Notes under the pieces: model-generated | What the model saw: the letters and a program-made list of their open reading frames with translations, nothing else | What the model was told of the DNA's origin: nothing | Databases searched by the model: none | Part shown: one piece after another, positions 34,845-44,700 of the stretch | Layout: each line of letters starts with the position of its first letter | Numbering within the stretch: position 1 is the stretch's first letter | NCBI GenBank assembly: GCA_948470335.1 | Contig: CAOKOL010000014.1 | Span: forward strand, 1 to 64,000 | Reading direction: 5' to 3' | Source of the DNA: an uncultured Lachnospiraceae bacterium | GTDB taxonomy: Bacteria > Bacillota > Clostridia > Lachnospirales > Lachnospiraceae | Length of the DNA: 64,000 nucleotides | Translations under genes and position numbers: made by a program

Positions 34845-35018
34845 TTTTACCAGGCAGCTTGTGAGAGTGGAGGCGGGAAAATGTGATAGAATCATGAAAT
34901 TTTGAACAATTGGAAATAAGCGGTAAAACGAGCCGACGGTTGGTAAATTATCCGAAAAAGCTTGAAAATATGCGGGATTTGGGGTATAGTTAATTAGAAA
35001 AATGACGAGGGTACGTTG
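34845..35018 (+). promoter_or_regulatory. CRISPR leader with promoter
   Basis: The stretch between cas2 and the first repeat has no open frame of note. TTGAAA (34962-34967), a 17-nt spacer and TATAGT (34985-34990) form a good promoter, placing the transcript start near 34997, about 20 bp before the first repeat. The degenerate repeat at the far end of the array agrees with this being the leader side. Confidence 0.72.
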
Positions 35019-36877
35019 GATTAACCGTAACATGGGATGTATTTAAACGATTAAATTGCTGGCACAGGGAACCACCGAACTCTAGATTAACCGTAACATG
35101 GGATGTATTTAAACAACCACCGGGCTATATCCTGCGGAAGATTTGTTTCCGATTAACCGTAACATGGGATGTATTTAAACGATTAAATTGCTGGCGCAGG
35201 GAACCACCGAACTCTGATTAACCGTAACATGGGATGTATTTAAACCCTGAATCGTGCCGCCGGTGAAAAGTGAAACGCTATCGATTAACCGTAACATGGG
35301 ATGTATTTAAACGGCAGGAAGAAGGCGATATTGGCGCAAATGTGGGTGGATTAACCGTAACATGGGATGTATTTAAACACATGAGCTTGTCTTATATGTT
35401 TAAGAATTTGCCAGATTAACCGTAACATGGGATGTATTTAAACATAGAGAGTGATGGTGTAAATATTGTCGGGAACCGGATTAACCGTAACATGGGATGT
35501 ATTTAAACTTAGCGGATATTCCCGATTAAAAATGGGAATGACGATTAACCGTAACATGGGATGTATTTAAACCCACTGGGCTATATCCTGCGGAAGATTT
35601 GTTTCCGATTAACCGTAACATGGGATGTATTTAAACTCCCACAGGAGGGGTTAAGGCCATACTCATTGCTTTGATTAACCGTAACATGGGATGTATTTAA
35701 ACTTACCACAGATGATGGAAGCACGTTTGAAACAAATAGATTAACCGTAACATGGGATGTATTTAAACGCACAGACCCAGCCTATGATGACCGGTATGTA
35801 TCCGATTAACCGTAACATGGGATGTATTTAAACAAGGCATCCCAGCGCAGGAGATGAAGTTTGTGGAGATTAACCGTAACATGGGATGTATTTAAACTTT
35901 TCCTGCCACCGGCCCAGTTTTTTAAATAATTCGAGATTAACCGTAACATGGGATGTATTTAAACTCGGAACAGAATTTTGCGCCACCCACGCTTTGTAAG
36001 ATTAACCGTAACATGGGATGTATTTAAACTAAGTGTCGCTGCTCACTTTCGTATCCGTGGTATCCGATTAACCGTAACATGGGATGTATTTAAACACATC
36101 GATAGACACTGTATTCAACTTCTTGATTGTGATTAACTGTAACATGGGATGTATTTAAACTAGCGCAGCGCCAGATTGCTTCCATTGCCATTATGATTAA
36201 CCGTAACATGGGATGTATTTAAACTTTTTATTCACCATGCCTGCCGCACCGTTCCATGCTGATTAACCGTAACATGGGATGTATTTAAACGTTGTTTTTT
36301 CTACTTTGGGGACGTCATTCTGGTATGATTAACCGTAACATGGGATGTATTTAAACATGCCGATTAAAACACAGTTGATGTAATCACGCCCGGATTAACC
36401 GTAACATGGGATGTATTTAAACTTAATCGCCATAACTTTCATATCTCCTTCCCTCTGATTAACCGTAACATGGGATGTATTTAAACTACATACACACAAA
36501 AGTTTAGAAATGAAAAATTGGATTAACCGTAACATGGGATGTATTTAAACAAAGCGTGCGGGGCAATGCCCGCTGCGACTTGTCCTCGATTAACCGTAAC
36601 ATGGGATGTATTTAAACGTCCATATTCCTCCGATTGTTTTTCGGATAATTGATTAACCGTAACATGGGATGTATTTAAACGCAAAAGATGTGTCATGTAT
36701 AGTACTGGATGTAAAAGATTAACCGTAACATGGGATGTATTTAAACTTGGGCAATTTTGCATCGTTTGCACGCTGGCACTTGGATTAACCGTAACATGGG
36801 ATGTATTTAAACTGTGATTATTGGGATATAATTTAATCCGGTTATATGATTAACCATAACATTGGCTGTATTTAAAC
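35019..36877 (+). CRISPR. Type I-B CRISPR array, 29 repeats and 28 spacers
   Basis: The 30-nt repeat starts GATTAACCGTAACATGGG and ends ATGTATTTAAAC (first copy 35019-35048). I count 29 copies. All are identical except one at 36131-36160 (ACCGT to ACTGT) and the last at 36848-36877, which has four changes. Spacers are 33-37 nt. Two pairs are near copies: spacers 1 (35049-35084) and 3 (35181-35215), and spacers 2 (35115-35150) and 9 (35573-35606). The end decay and the leader position give transcription on the plus strand. The last 8 nt, ATTTAAAC, should form the crRNA 5' handle. Short open frames inside the array are artefacts of the repeat. Confidence 0.99.
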
Positions 36878-36993
36878 CTCCAATATCTATGGCCTATAAC
36901 ATAGTGCCTATAAATTGCCCATAACATGTAATCCCCCAATATACTCCCCGTTAGCCTCAAACCCTTCACCCCACGAAAGCGAGGAATTTACCC

Positions 36994-37635
36994 ATGAATT
37001 TTGCCATGTCATATAGCTGCGGAAAAGACAGTACGCTGGCGCTGCACAAAATGGTGGAGCAGGGGCATTTGCCGGTGTGTCTTGTAATTGTGGTGAATGA
37101 GGAGGAGAAACGTTCCTATTTTCACGGTGCGGATTACGGCATGATGAACCGGTGTGCCGAAGCGCTGCGTCTGCCTTTGGTGTTATGTCCGACAACAGGG
37201 GAGAACTATCATCTGGCTTTTGAAGAAGGGCTGCGAAAAGCCAAAGAGATGGGGGCGGAAGCTGCCTGTTTCGGTGATATTGATATTGAAGAGAACCGGA
37301 GATGGGAAGAAGACCGCTGTGCATCGGTTGGGCTGACGCCGTTTTTTCCGTTGTGGCAGAACGGGAGAGAAGAAAATGTCCGGGAACTGATCGGCCTGGG
37401 CTATCGCTGCCTGATTAAAAGTATCAATCAGAGGCTTCTGCCGAAAGAACTGCTGGGAACCTGTATCGATAATCATTCGATTGAAGTGATGAGAGCTGCG
37501 GGTGTGGACATCTGCGGTGAAAACGGCGAGTATCACACGCTGGCGGTGGACGGCCCGGTATTTCACAAGCCGCTGGCCTTTCAGATCGGCGGCGTGCTGG
37601 AATTTGGCGATTATGCGGTGATAGAGGTCAGATAG
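36994..37635 (+). CDS. Dph6/DUF71-type ATP-binding (PP-loop) protein
   Basis: 213 residues. The N-terminal PP-loop SYSCGKDSTLALHKM binds ATP, and the C-terminal ENGEYHTLAVDGPVF is the diagnostic DUF71 motif. Eukaryotic and archaeal members make the final amide of diphthamide; bacteria lack diphthamide, so bacterial members must act on something else (amide formation or B12-related steps have been suggested). The ribosome binding site is AGGAA before ATG 36994. It stands alone, 116 bp after the CRISPR array, and shares a bidirectional terminator with the convergent kinase gene. Confidence 0.82.
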   Translation: MNFAMSYSCGKDSTLALHKMVEQGHLPVCLVIVVNEEEKRSYFHGADYGMMNRCAEALRLPLVLCPTTGENYHLAFEEGLRKAKEMGAEAACFGDIDIEENRRWEEDRCASVGLTPFFPLWQNGREENVRELIGLGYRCLIKSINQRLLPKELLGTCIDNHSIEVMRAAGVDICGENGEYHTLAVDGPVFHKPLAFQIGGVLEFGDYAVIEVR

Positions 37636-37645
37636 AAATGTTGTT

Positions 37646-37691
37646 AAAAGAGTGCGGTTTTCAGATGTTTTTCAAAATCCGCACTCTTTTT
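37646..37691. terminator. Bidirectional terminator
   Basis: AAAAGAGTGCGG and CCGCACTCTTTTT pair almost perfectly, with an A-run and a T-run on the two sides. It lies between the convergent Dph6-like gene and the histidine kinase gene and can serve both. Confidence 0.82.
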
Positions 37692-37759
37692 ATGTTATCA
37701 TAAAAATTTTTTATAAACTGCGCCGGCACTTATTCCTGTAACTGCTTCGGCACGGCGGT

Positions 37760-40180
37760 TCAGGAACAGGGTTCCGCTATCACCGGAAATTCCACCGTCA
37801 CCATAAACAGATCCGCATTGGTCTCCACTTTAAAGCTGCCGCCGCAGGCCTCGGTAAAGCTCTGGGCGATAGACAGCCCCAGTCCGGAGCCGCCGTCGGT
37901 GCGGCTTGCGTCGCCTCTGGTGAAGCGGGCGGTAAAATCAATGTCGTTTCGCAGCTCGGACTGTGAAATATTTTTCACTACGGTCAGGGCTGTTCTGCTG
38001 TCGCAGGTCAGCGTCAGGTACACCCTGGAGCCTTCCAGAGAATACTGCAGCGCATTCTGAATCAGGTTCTGGAACACCCGGTAAAGCCGCTGTCCGTCGG
38101 CATGGATCATAACGGGCGTTTCGGGAATGCCGGTTTTCAGGGACACATTGCTGCTTTGAATCACTTCTTCCATGTCCGCCAGTGTCTGCCGCAGCAGCTT
38201 GCCCAGGTCGATCTGTTCCATTTCCACAGGAAGCTGCCCCGAAGCGGCTTTGCTGATTTCGAACACATCCTGTACCATGGCTTTCAGCCGCTGGGACTTA
38301 TCGTTCAGAATTTTTACATAGTCCCGGATATGATCCGGCAGTTCTTCCTCCTGATTCAGCAGGTCCACATAGCTGATAATAGAGGTGAGGGGCGTTTTGA
38401 TGTCGTGAGACACATTGGACACCAGCTCTACCTTCATCCGCTCGCTTTTGATCTGTTCTTCCACCGCAGTGTCCAGGCCCTGCCGGATTTCGTTCAGATC
38501 CTGTGAGGCCTTCGCCAGAGGGGAATTCTTGGAAAGGCCGACAGGCCGGGTCAGGTCTCCCTGTTTGACCGCCGCGATCTGCCGGGTCAGCGTCCCCAGA
38601 TCCCGGGCTGTCCGCCTGTTTTTGACTGCAAAAAATATGGTCCAGGCTATGGCGGTCAGCAGGAGCACCAGAAATACGACGCAATAGGGCAGCGACCGCA
38701 CGTAGTCGGAATGGTTTATATACGAGAAAAAGTGTATGGTGATGATCAAATATACGATCAGCACAACGAACAGCATCGCTGTCATTGTACCATAAGGGTA
38801 CATTAACTGTTTCTGGATGCTCATAGTAAGGCTTTTATCGTGAAACAGTTGAAACAGCTTTCCGAAAAGGCTGTGTCTCCAGGGCTTTTCATTATACCGG
38901 ATATCTCCGATCAGCAGGCAGAGGATAAATATAAAAATGGCAATGCCCGCAATGCTTGACAGAGGACGGGACTGTAACTCATAAGATGTCTCGTAAATGA
39001 TCTCCGGCATATAGTAGCCATATTCTTCTGCGCTAAGGGAGAAAGCTTTTGCGGACAGGATGATAAACCTTGCTATGCCCCGGCACAGTCCCATGCCAAA
39101 GACGGCAGCGGCGATGGCGGCAGACAGTTTGACCTCGAACCAGTGCTTTCCGGTGAAGCTGCTGATCCGGCGGATTGCTGCCTTTCGGTCCTTTCGAAGC
39201 AGCAGGGCCAGGATCAGCAGAAGCAGGGCGATGCCGGCGCGGATCATCAGCGCTTTTATGGAGCGGTGCGCATCGGCCATGTTTCGTTCGATCCAGTATA
39301 GCTGGTTTACGGACTGCGCGCAGCCGTCTGTGGAATAATCTCCGCTCATATACATAATAGGAGATTTGGCAGCGGCGATGACAATTTCAGCTTTTTTGGT
39401 CTTTTCATCCACCGTGAAATTTTTATAGCCAGGCATATACCAGTCGCTGGATTCCCGGTAATAACCGTCGCCGTATATGTCGATATCGTTGCCGTCTTTG
39501 GTGATTTTTACCTTTTCGCCGTCGAAGATGAGCAGGAAATTATAGCCGTCGGGCAGGGACGGGGAGCTGCCGCCGGTCAGTCCGGTGCCCTCAGCGTTGG
39601 TAAACAGCGTTTTTCCTTCATATTGAATAATGTACAGCAGGTTTTTGTCATTCCGGATCCGCTCATGGAACTGCTCTGCCTGCTGTTCGCGGTATTTCGC
39701 CGCCTGGTTGTCGTCGGCCGGGAACCCTGACCCTGGGCTGTAGCCATAAGAAAGCAGGATATCTTCCAGTTCTTCCGCGCTGTAGCCTCCCTGGTCTTCC
39801 GCCGTTACGCCAAGATCATATGCGAGTGCTTCCAGATCTTCTTTTTGTATCGTAACGCCGTCCAGGCTTTCAACGGCATAGCCGTAGGCTCCGTCAGAAT
39901 AAGTCACAGGATAATCATACCAGGAATAATAGTTGTATGAGTTCCATCCGTCCACAGGCCCGCCTGTGGCCATGCCCAGAAAGCTTTCCAGCCGCCCGGA
40001 AATAAAATTGCGGAAATCCCGGCTGTTCTGATAGTCCGTTTCCGTTATGGAAGAAACATTTTCCCGTAAAGTATTCAATTGGGTGATTCCTGACAGCAGG
40101 CTGTGAAGCAGTATGCCAAGCCCCAGACAGAAAGCAATGATGCCGATCCACCCTTTACATTTTTTCCATTTTGTATCCAA
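37760..40180 (-). CDS. Membrane sensor histidine kinase
   Basis: 806 residues. Transmembrane segment 1 (about 12-31) is followed by a large extracytoplasmic domain rich in Tyr, Asp and Gly (to about 310), then a cluster of further membrane segments to about 515. The kinase part has SNVSHDIKTPLTSIISYVDL with the phosphorylated His, then QNLIQNALQYS (N box) and DGGSGLGLSIAQSF (G2 box). The start is read as TTG at 40180, overlapping the response regulator gene by 26 nt, because no better in-frame start is visible. It pairs with the regulator at 40155-40850. The signal is unknown. Confidence 0.88.
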   Translation of the reverse strand: MDTKWKKCKGWIGIIAFCLGLGILLHSLLSGITQLNTLRENVSSITETDYQNSRDFRNFISGRLESFLGMATGGPVDGWNSYNYYSWYDYPVTYSDGAYGYAVESLDGVTIQKEDLEALAYDLGVTAEDQGGYSAEELEDILLSYGYSPGSGFPADDNQAAKYREQQAEQFHERIRNDKNLLYIIQYEGKTLFTNAEGTGLTGGSSPSLPDGYNFLLIFDGEKVKITKDGNDIDIYGDGYYRESSDWYMPGYKNFTVDEKTKKAEIVIAAAKSPIMYMSGDYSTDGCAQSVNQLYWIERNMADAHRSIKALMIRAGIALLLLILALLLRKDRKAAIRRISSFTGKHWFEVKLSAAIAAAVFGMGLCRGIARFIILSAKAFSLSAEEYGYYMPEIIYETSYELQSRPLSSIAGIAIFIFILCLLIGDIRYNEKPWRHSLFGKLFQLFHDKSLTMSIQKQLMYPYGTMTAMLFVVLIVYLIITIHFFSYINHSDYVRSLPYCVVFLVLLLTAIAWTIFFAVKNRRTARDLGTLTRQIAAVKQGDLTRPVGLSKNSPLAKASQDLNEIRQGLDTAVEEQIKSERMKVELVSNVSHDIKTPLTSIISYVDLLNQEEELPDHIRDYVKILNDKSQRLKAMVQDVFEISKAASGQLPVEMEQIDLGKLLRQTLADMEEVIQSSNVSLKTGIPETPVMIHADGQRLYRVFQNLIQNALQYSLEGSRVYLTLTCDSRTALTVVKNISQSELRNDIDFTARFTRGDASRTDGGSGLGLSIAQSFTEACGGSFKVETNADLFMVTVEFPVIAEPCS

Positions 40181-40850
40181 TTCCCCACACCACCTTTAAA
40201 TATTCTGGCTCTTTCGGATTGAGTTCAATCTTTTCCCGGATGCGCCGGATATGGACCATCACCGTATTTTCCGGGGCATAGGCTTCCTCCTGCCAGACAC
40301 GGCGGTAGATTTCCTCCGCAGGGAAAATCCGTCCGATATTGCGCATAAAGAGATCCATGATTTTCGTTTCCGTGGCAGTCAGCTTCACAGGCTCACCATC
40401 GGCATACAAAACCAGTTCTTCCCCGTGCCAGCACAGCCGTCCGTTTTCGATTTCCTGGACCGATGCGGTATGGATGTCCCCCAGGCAGGTGTACCGCCGT
40501 AAGTGGCTGCGCACTCTGGCCGCCAGCTCCTGGGAATTATAGGGTTTGGTCACATAATCGTCCGCGCCCATGGACAGCCCCAGCACCTTGTCCGTCTCCT
40601 CGCTTTTGGCGCTCAGGACAATGATGGGCAGGTTTTTCCGCTCCCGTATCCGCAGGATGGCAGACAGCCCGTCCAGTTTGGGCATCATCACATCCATAAT
40701 AATCAGATGTACCGGCTGGGTGGCCAGAAGGTCCAAAGCCTGCAGTCCGTCGTAGGCTTTCAGAACCCGGTATCCCTCTTTTTCCAGCAGGATGGCGATG
40801 GCATTTACGATTTCTCTGTCATCGTCCACTGCCAGTATGCATTGGCTCAT
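40155..40850 (-). CDS. OmpR-family response regulator
   Basis: 231 residues. The receiver domain has acidic residues in AVDDDRE, phospho-acceptor D53 in LIIMDVMMPKLDG, and the conserved Lys in DDYVTKPYNSQEL. The winged-helix DNA-binding domain includes VKLTATETKIMDLFMRNIGR and VMVHIRRIREKIE. It is close to the VanR/PhoB type. The start follows AAGGAGGA. The gene precedes and overlaps the kinase gene, so the two are made together. Targets are not evident from the window. Confidence 0.93.
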   Translation of the reverse strand: MSQCILAVDDDREIVNAIAILLEKEGYRVLKAYDGLQALDLLATQPVHLIIMDVMMPKLDGLSAILRIRERKNLPIIVLSAKSEETDKVLGLSMGADDYVTKPYNSQELAARVRSHLRRYTCLGDIHTASVQEIENGRLCWHGEELVLYADGEPVKLTATETKIMDLFMRNIGRIFPAEEIYRRVWQEEAYAPENTVMVHIRRIREKIELNPKEPEYLKVVWGIGYKMEKM

Positions 40851-40936
40851 ATTGAACTCCTCCTTAAAGCTGTATTTATCATAGGGCAGGCTCCTTACAA
40901 AAGAATGAATACAAATCTTACGGATATCTTACACTT

Positions 40937-41236
40937 TCATGATAAAAAATAACGGCAGAGAGCCCATGCTCCCATCACCTGCAGCGCCAGGATCAGGGGC
41001 ATTCCCAGACAGAAAGACAGATGCCGGGTTTTGTGGTGAAACAGAATCATGCCAAAGATGGAACCGATGCTTCCGCCCAGAGTCGCAATAAGGAACAGGG
41101 TTTTTTCCGGAATCCGCCGGCGGTGTTTCCGGGCTTTTTGTTTGTCGATGCCCATGGATAAAAACCCCGCCAGGTTGACGGCAAGCAGATAAACAACCGG
41201 CAGCATTGTGGGAAACTTCATTATGGAAAGTATCAT
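40937..41236 (-). CDS. DUF1294 family small membrane protein
   Basis: 99 residues. It has two to three hydrophobic segments, with the family motif GIDKQKARKHRRRIPEKTL followed by LGGSIGSIFGMILFHHKTRH. The function of DUF1294 is unknown; some members are fused to cold-shock domains. I start at ATG 41236 because GGGAAGGA lies 8 nt upstream. It overlaps the end of the adenosine deaminase gene by a few bases, suggesting coupled translation. Confidence 0.8.
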   Translation of the reverse strand: MILSIMKFPTMLPVVYLLAVNLAGFLSMGIDKQKARKHRRRIPEKTLFLIATLGGSIGSIFGMILFHHKTRHLSFCLGMPLILALQVMGAWALCRYFLS

Positions 41237-42174
41237 ATAAAACATCCTTCCCGGGCATATTCCTCCATTACTGCCAGTTCTTTCTCCGTGAATCCGAAGT
41301 CCTTTTGCAGCAGTCTTCGTTCTTCTGTCATGGTGGTGTGGGAAACGGTTCGGTTGTCCGTATTGACTGTGACATGGATGCCCATGTCAAACAGCTTCCG
41401 TATGGGATGAGGCTCTGCTCCCATGGCTTTTGTCTGTAAGTTGCTGGTATAGCATACCTCCAGGGGTATCCTGTGATCGGCCAGATAACGGCACAGCGCG
41501 GGATCGTCCACAGAGCGGACCCCGTGTCCGATTCTTTCCGCACCGAAACGGAGCGCATCCCACACGCTTTTTGCCCCGTCTGCCTCTCCGGCATGAATGG
41601 TAAAAGGAAGTCCCGCTTTCCGTGCCAGGGCAAACAGGGCTTCATATCCGGAGGTGGGGTACAAAGCTTCCGCACCGGCCAGATCCACGGCGCATACGCC
41701 GCCGCCCAGAAACGCAGAGGCGGTTTGCAGCGTTTCCTCATTGGCTTTCTGATTGTCGCTGCCCCGCATACAGCATAGGATCAGCCCGCCCCGGAAGCCG
41801 GGACAGAGGGCGGTTCCTTCCCGCAGTCCCCGGACAGCGCCTTCCGTGATTTCTTTCTGGCCGTAGCCCTTTGCGCCGTGGAGCTGAGGGGCGAAGCGGA
41901 TCTCTGCCTGCATAACGCCCTCTGCCGCCATGTCCTGTATCAGTTCCTTTACTGCGCGGGATACATATTCCGGTGTCTGCAGCACCTGAAGGGGCAGGTC
42001 GAAACAGGCCAGATACTGATTCAGATCCCGGCAGTCTGCCGGCACTGTCAGCATCCCGGCCAGGGTTTCGGGGTGAAGGGGGTCTGCTTCTAATAAAATA
42101 TGCTGTTCTTCGGCCATCTCCCGGACGCTTTCCGGGCGCAGAGAGCCGTCTAAATGTACGTGAAGTTCGGTCAT
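41233..42174 (-). CDS. add: Adenosine deaminase
   Basis: 313 residues. It converts adenosine to inosine in purine salvage. Zinc and catalytic residues are visible: ELHVHLDGSL at the N-terminus (two His), FTIHAGEADG (His, Glu), ERIGHGVRS and VTVNTDNRTVSHTTM (Asp). The start is ATG 42174, with AGGAGGG upstream; the frame is open 20 codons further but without a ribosome binding site. The DUF1294 gene follows and overlaps. No other purine genes are near. Confidence 0.94.
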   Translation of the reverse strand: MTELHVHLDGSLRPESVREMAEEQHILLEADPLHPETLAGMLTVPADCRDLNQYLACFDLPLQVLQTPEYVSRAVKELIQDMAAEGVMQAEIRFAPQLHGAKGYGQKEITEGAVRGLREGTALCPGFRGGLILCCMRGSDNQKANEETLQTASAFLGGGVCAVDLAGAEALYPTSGYEALFALARKAGLPFTIHAGEADGAKSVWDALRFGAERIGHGVRSVDDPALCRYLADHRIPLEVCYTSNLQTKAMGAEPHPIRKLFDMGIHVTVNTDNRTVSHTTMTEERRLLQKDFGFTEKELAVMEEYAREGCFI

Positions 42175-42367
42175 ACAATCCCTCCTGTCGTTGAGTCCGC
42201 CGATGGCGGCATGAAATCCGGTTTTCCCGGCCATGAACTTCGGTCAGGCCCGGTATACTGATTATTGTATGCCTTTTTAGAGGCTCTGTCTATGATTCTG
42301 ATGAATAATTCCCCTGATGCATATCTTACGGATTCCTTAATTCGATTCGCGAATTCGGAATTTGGAA

Positions 42368-42396
42368 TTGACAGGAGATATTCTTAATTTTATAAT
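42368..42396 (+). promoter_or_regulatory. Consensus promoter before the dockerin gene
   Basis: TTGACA (42368-42373), a 17-nt spacer and TATAAT (42391-42396), 115 bp before the start codon. The rest of the stretch 42175-42511 holds no gene; a short palindrome ATTCGCGAAT lies just upstream of the promoter. Confidence 0.82.
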
Positions 42397-42511
42397 AAAA
42401 ACATTATGTGTGAAAATGGTGTAAAAGGGCCGGAGGGGTTTCCGGTCATCTTGTGGTGTAATAGATGGCATCGTCTGTGAAAACAGATGATCGACTGGGG
42501 AGGATGCCTGG

Positions 42512-44569
42512 ATGAAGGTACATAAGAGGATATGGGCGGGATGCCTGGCTGTGGTGCTGGTTGTGGCCGTTTTTGCGGGATTGGCCGGAGCACAGAGGGT
42601 CAGCTATGCATATGATGAAAAATCTGCGATCATTAAAGTGAATTCTTCGGTTTACGTGCGCACCGAAGCCGGAACCGGGAATGATGTGGTGAAGGCAGGG
42701 GAGCAGGACGTGCAATTGCCTAACGGTAAAGAAGTGACGATTATTGATGAGGCTTCGGCTTCGGACGGAAGCTTATGGTATAAGATTCGTTTTACATATA
42801 CGGATGATGCCCAGTACGAGGGCTTTGTCCGCAGTGATTTTGTGGCAATTACGGACGTGGATGACACATTTGAAGCCTATCTGAATGAACAGGGATTTCC
42901 CGAAAGCTATAAACCGGCGCTTCGGACACTGCATGCCACTTATCCGAACTGGTCGTTCAAAGCTTTCCATACAAATCTGGACTGGAGTGCGTCTCTGGAT
43001 GCGGAGACCGTTCTGGGCAGGAATCTGGTGCTGAATTCTACCAGCCCTTCCTCCTGGAAATCCATTCAGAACGGCGCATATAACTGGGACAACAGTACCT
43101 GGATCAGTTTTGATTCCGGAGGCTGGGTGATGGCTTCCAGGGATATTGTCCAGTATTATATGGATCCCAGAAACTTTCTGACAGACCAGGCTGTTTTTAT
43201 GTTTCTGTATCAGTCCTATAATCAGGAAGTGCAGAATAAAGAGGGCCTGGCTTATATTGTGGCCAATACTTTTCTGAACAATAATGATGTGGAGGGTACC
43301 AGCTACAGTGATATGCTGATTGCGGCTGCCGAGGCTTCTCAGGTCAGCCCCTATGTGCTGGCTTCGGCAATTCTCCAGGAGATCGGGGCATCCGGAGCAA
43401 GCGGCAGTATCTCAGGGGAGAGCGGTCTGTTTAATTTCTATAATATAGGCGCGTTCCGTACCAGCACCCAGAGTGCCGTGCAGCGTGGCCTCTGGTATGC
43501 GGGAGGCAGCGGAACCGGCGCTACCAGCTACGGGCGGCCCTGGAACACCCGACAGAAAGCGATTGTCGGCGGCGCACAGTGGTATGGAGAACAATATGTG
43601 CGGGTGGGACAGAATACCATCTATCTGAAAAAGTTTAACGTGCAGGGATCCAATCCTTACAGCCATCAGTATATGACAAACGTGGGGGCGGCCTATGAGG
43701 AAGCCGTGAAGCTGTCCAAGGCTTATGCGGGGGATTCCCGTCAGGCAACGCTGGAATTCTCCATTCCGGTATTCCAGAACATGCCCGAAACCCCGTGTCA
43801 GAGGCCCGGCGGCAACGGAAGTCCCAACTATCTGCTCTCGGACCTTTATGTGGAAGGATATGATCTCTCTCCGGCCTTTGACCGTTATACCACGGAGTAC
43901 AATGTGATTGTAGGGGAGAACGTGGGAAGCGTCAGCATCGGCGCGGAGGCCTATGACGGAAAGGCGACTATTTCGGGGATCGGTTCGGTTAATCTGAACG
44001 TGGGTGTAAATTCCTGCGAGGTAAAGGTGACGGCTCAGAACGGCACGGAAAAAGTTTATGTGCTCAATATTGCGAGAGAGGGAGATACCGGGGGAGCCCC
44101 GGAAGAAAATCCGGGAGAAGACCCGTCCGTACCTGCGAATCCGGATCCCTCTTCCGACTATCATTTTGATGACAATGCCATGGTGGTTACGGACATTCAG
44201 CCTTCTACGCCGGTACAGACTTTTATAGGGAATGTTCATGTGGAGGGAGGCAGCGCGAAGCTGCTGAATCATGACGGTTCCGAGGCTACTGCGGGAGAAG
44301 CGGGCACCGGAGACTGGCTGGTGCTGTATGACGGCTCCGGAAATGAGATGAAGCGCTATCAGCTTCTTGTGTACGGTGATGTGAACGGCGACGGCAAGAT
44401 CAGCTCTACCGATCTTCTGGCGGTGCAGAAGCATATCCTGAGAATGCAGGAGTTAAGCGGCGTGTATCTGACAGCCTGCGATGCGAACCATGACGGCAGA
44501 TTTACCGCTACGGATCTTCTGGTGATTCAGAAGCATATCCTGAAACTGGATGAGCTGGTACAGCACTGA
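42512..44569 (+). CDS. Secreted glucosaminidase-like protein with SH3, cadherin-like and dockerin domains
   Basis: 685 residues. A signal peptide (1-33, hydrophobic core CLAVVLVVAVFAGLAG) is followed by an SH3-like domain (about 40-115). A large domain resembling beta-N-acetylglucosaminidases (about 120-420) comes next, with SPYVLASAILQEIGASGASG and SGLFNFYNIGA. A cadherin-like beta-sandwich (about 445-535, DLSPAFDRYTTEYNVIV) and a Pro/Asp linker precede a type I dockerin. The dockerin has two Ca-binding repeats, GDVNGDGKISSTDLLAVQKH and CDANHDGRFTATDLLVIQKH. It likely cuts peptidoglycan and docks on a cohesin; the next gene encodes one. The ribosome binding site is GGGGAGG. Confidence 0.88.
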   Translation: MKVHKRIWAGCLAVVLVVAVFAGLAGAQRVSYAYDEKSAIIKVNSSVYVRTEAGTGNDVVKAGEQDVQLPNGKEVTIIDEASASDGSLWYKIRFTYTDDAQYEGFVRSDFVAITDVDDTFEAYLNEQGFPESYKPALRTLHATYPNWSFKAFHTNLDWSASLDAETVLGRNLVLNSTSPSSWKSIQNGAYNWDNSTWISFDSGGWVMASRDIVQYYMDPRNFLTDQAVFMFLYQSYNQEVQNKEGLAYIVANTFLNNNDVEGTSYSDMLIAAAEASQVSPYVLASAILQEIGASGASGSISGESGLFNFYNIGAFRTSTQSAVQRGLWYAGGSGTGATSYGRPWNTRQKAIVGGAQWYGEQYVRVGQNTIYLKKFNVQGSNPYSHQYMTNVGAAYEEAVKLSKAYAGDSRQATLEFSIPVFQNMPETPCQRPGGNGSPNYLLSDLYVEGYDLSPAFDRYTTEYNVIVGENVGSVSIGAEAYDGKATISGIGSVNLNVGVNSCEVKVTAQNGTEKVYVLNIAREGDTGGAPEENPGEDPSVPANPDPSSDYHFDDNAMVVTDIQPSTPVQTFIGNVHVEGGSAKLLNHDGSEATAGEAGTGDWLVLYDGSGNEMKRYQLLVYGDVNGDGKISSTDLLAVQKHILRMQELSGVYLTACDANHDGRFTATDLLVIQKHILKLDELVQH

Positions 44570-44700
44570 GCGGAGTCAATCTTACGGCAGGCGTATTCTC
44601 AGGGGGCTGCGGAAGCAGACAGGCTGAGAGACAAAAACCGGCAGTATGGGAAGATGTGAAAGAGGCCGGTTTTTGGGAGGGATATAGAAGGAGAAGGATT

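Noticed and set aside
35049..35215. Spacers 1 and 3 begin with GATTAA like the repeat, suggesting a misread repeat boundary
   Set aside because: The other spacers do not share this, and the repeat boundary is fixed by 27 other copies; it is best seen as chance in one protospacer.
35581..36771. Open frames on the minus strand within the CRISPR array, repeating SLNTSHVTVN
   Set aside because: They are translations of the array repeat; stops fall in spacers and no ribosome binding site exists.
43412..44434. 340-codon minus-strand ORF
   Set aside because: Antisense to the dockerin protein, whose domains are clear throughout.
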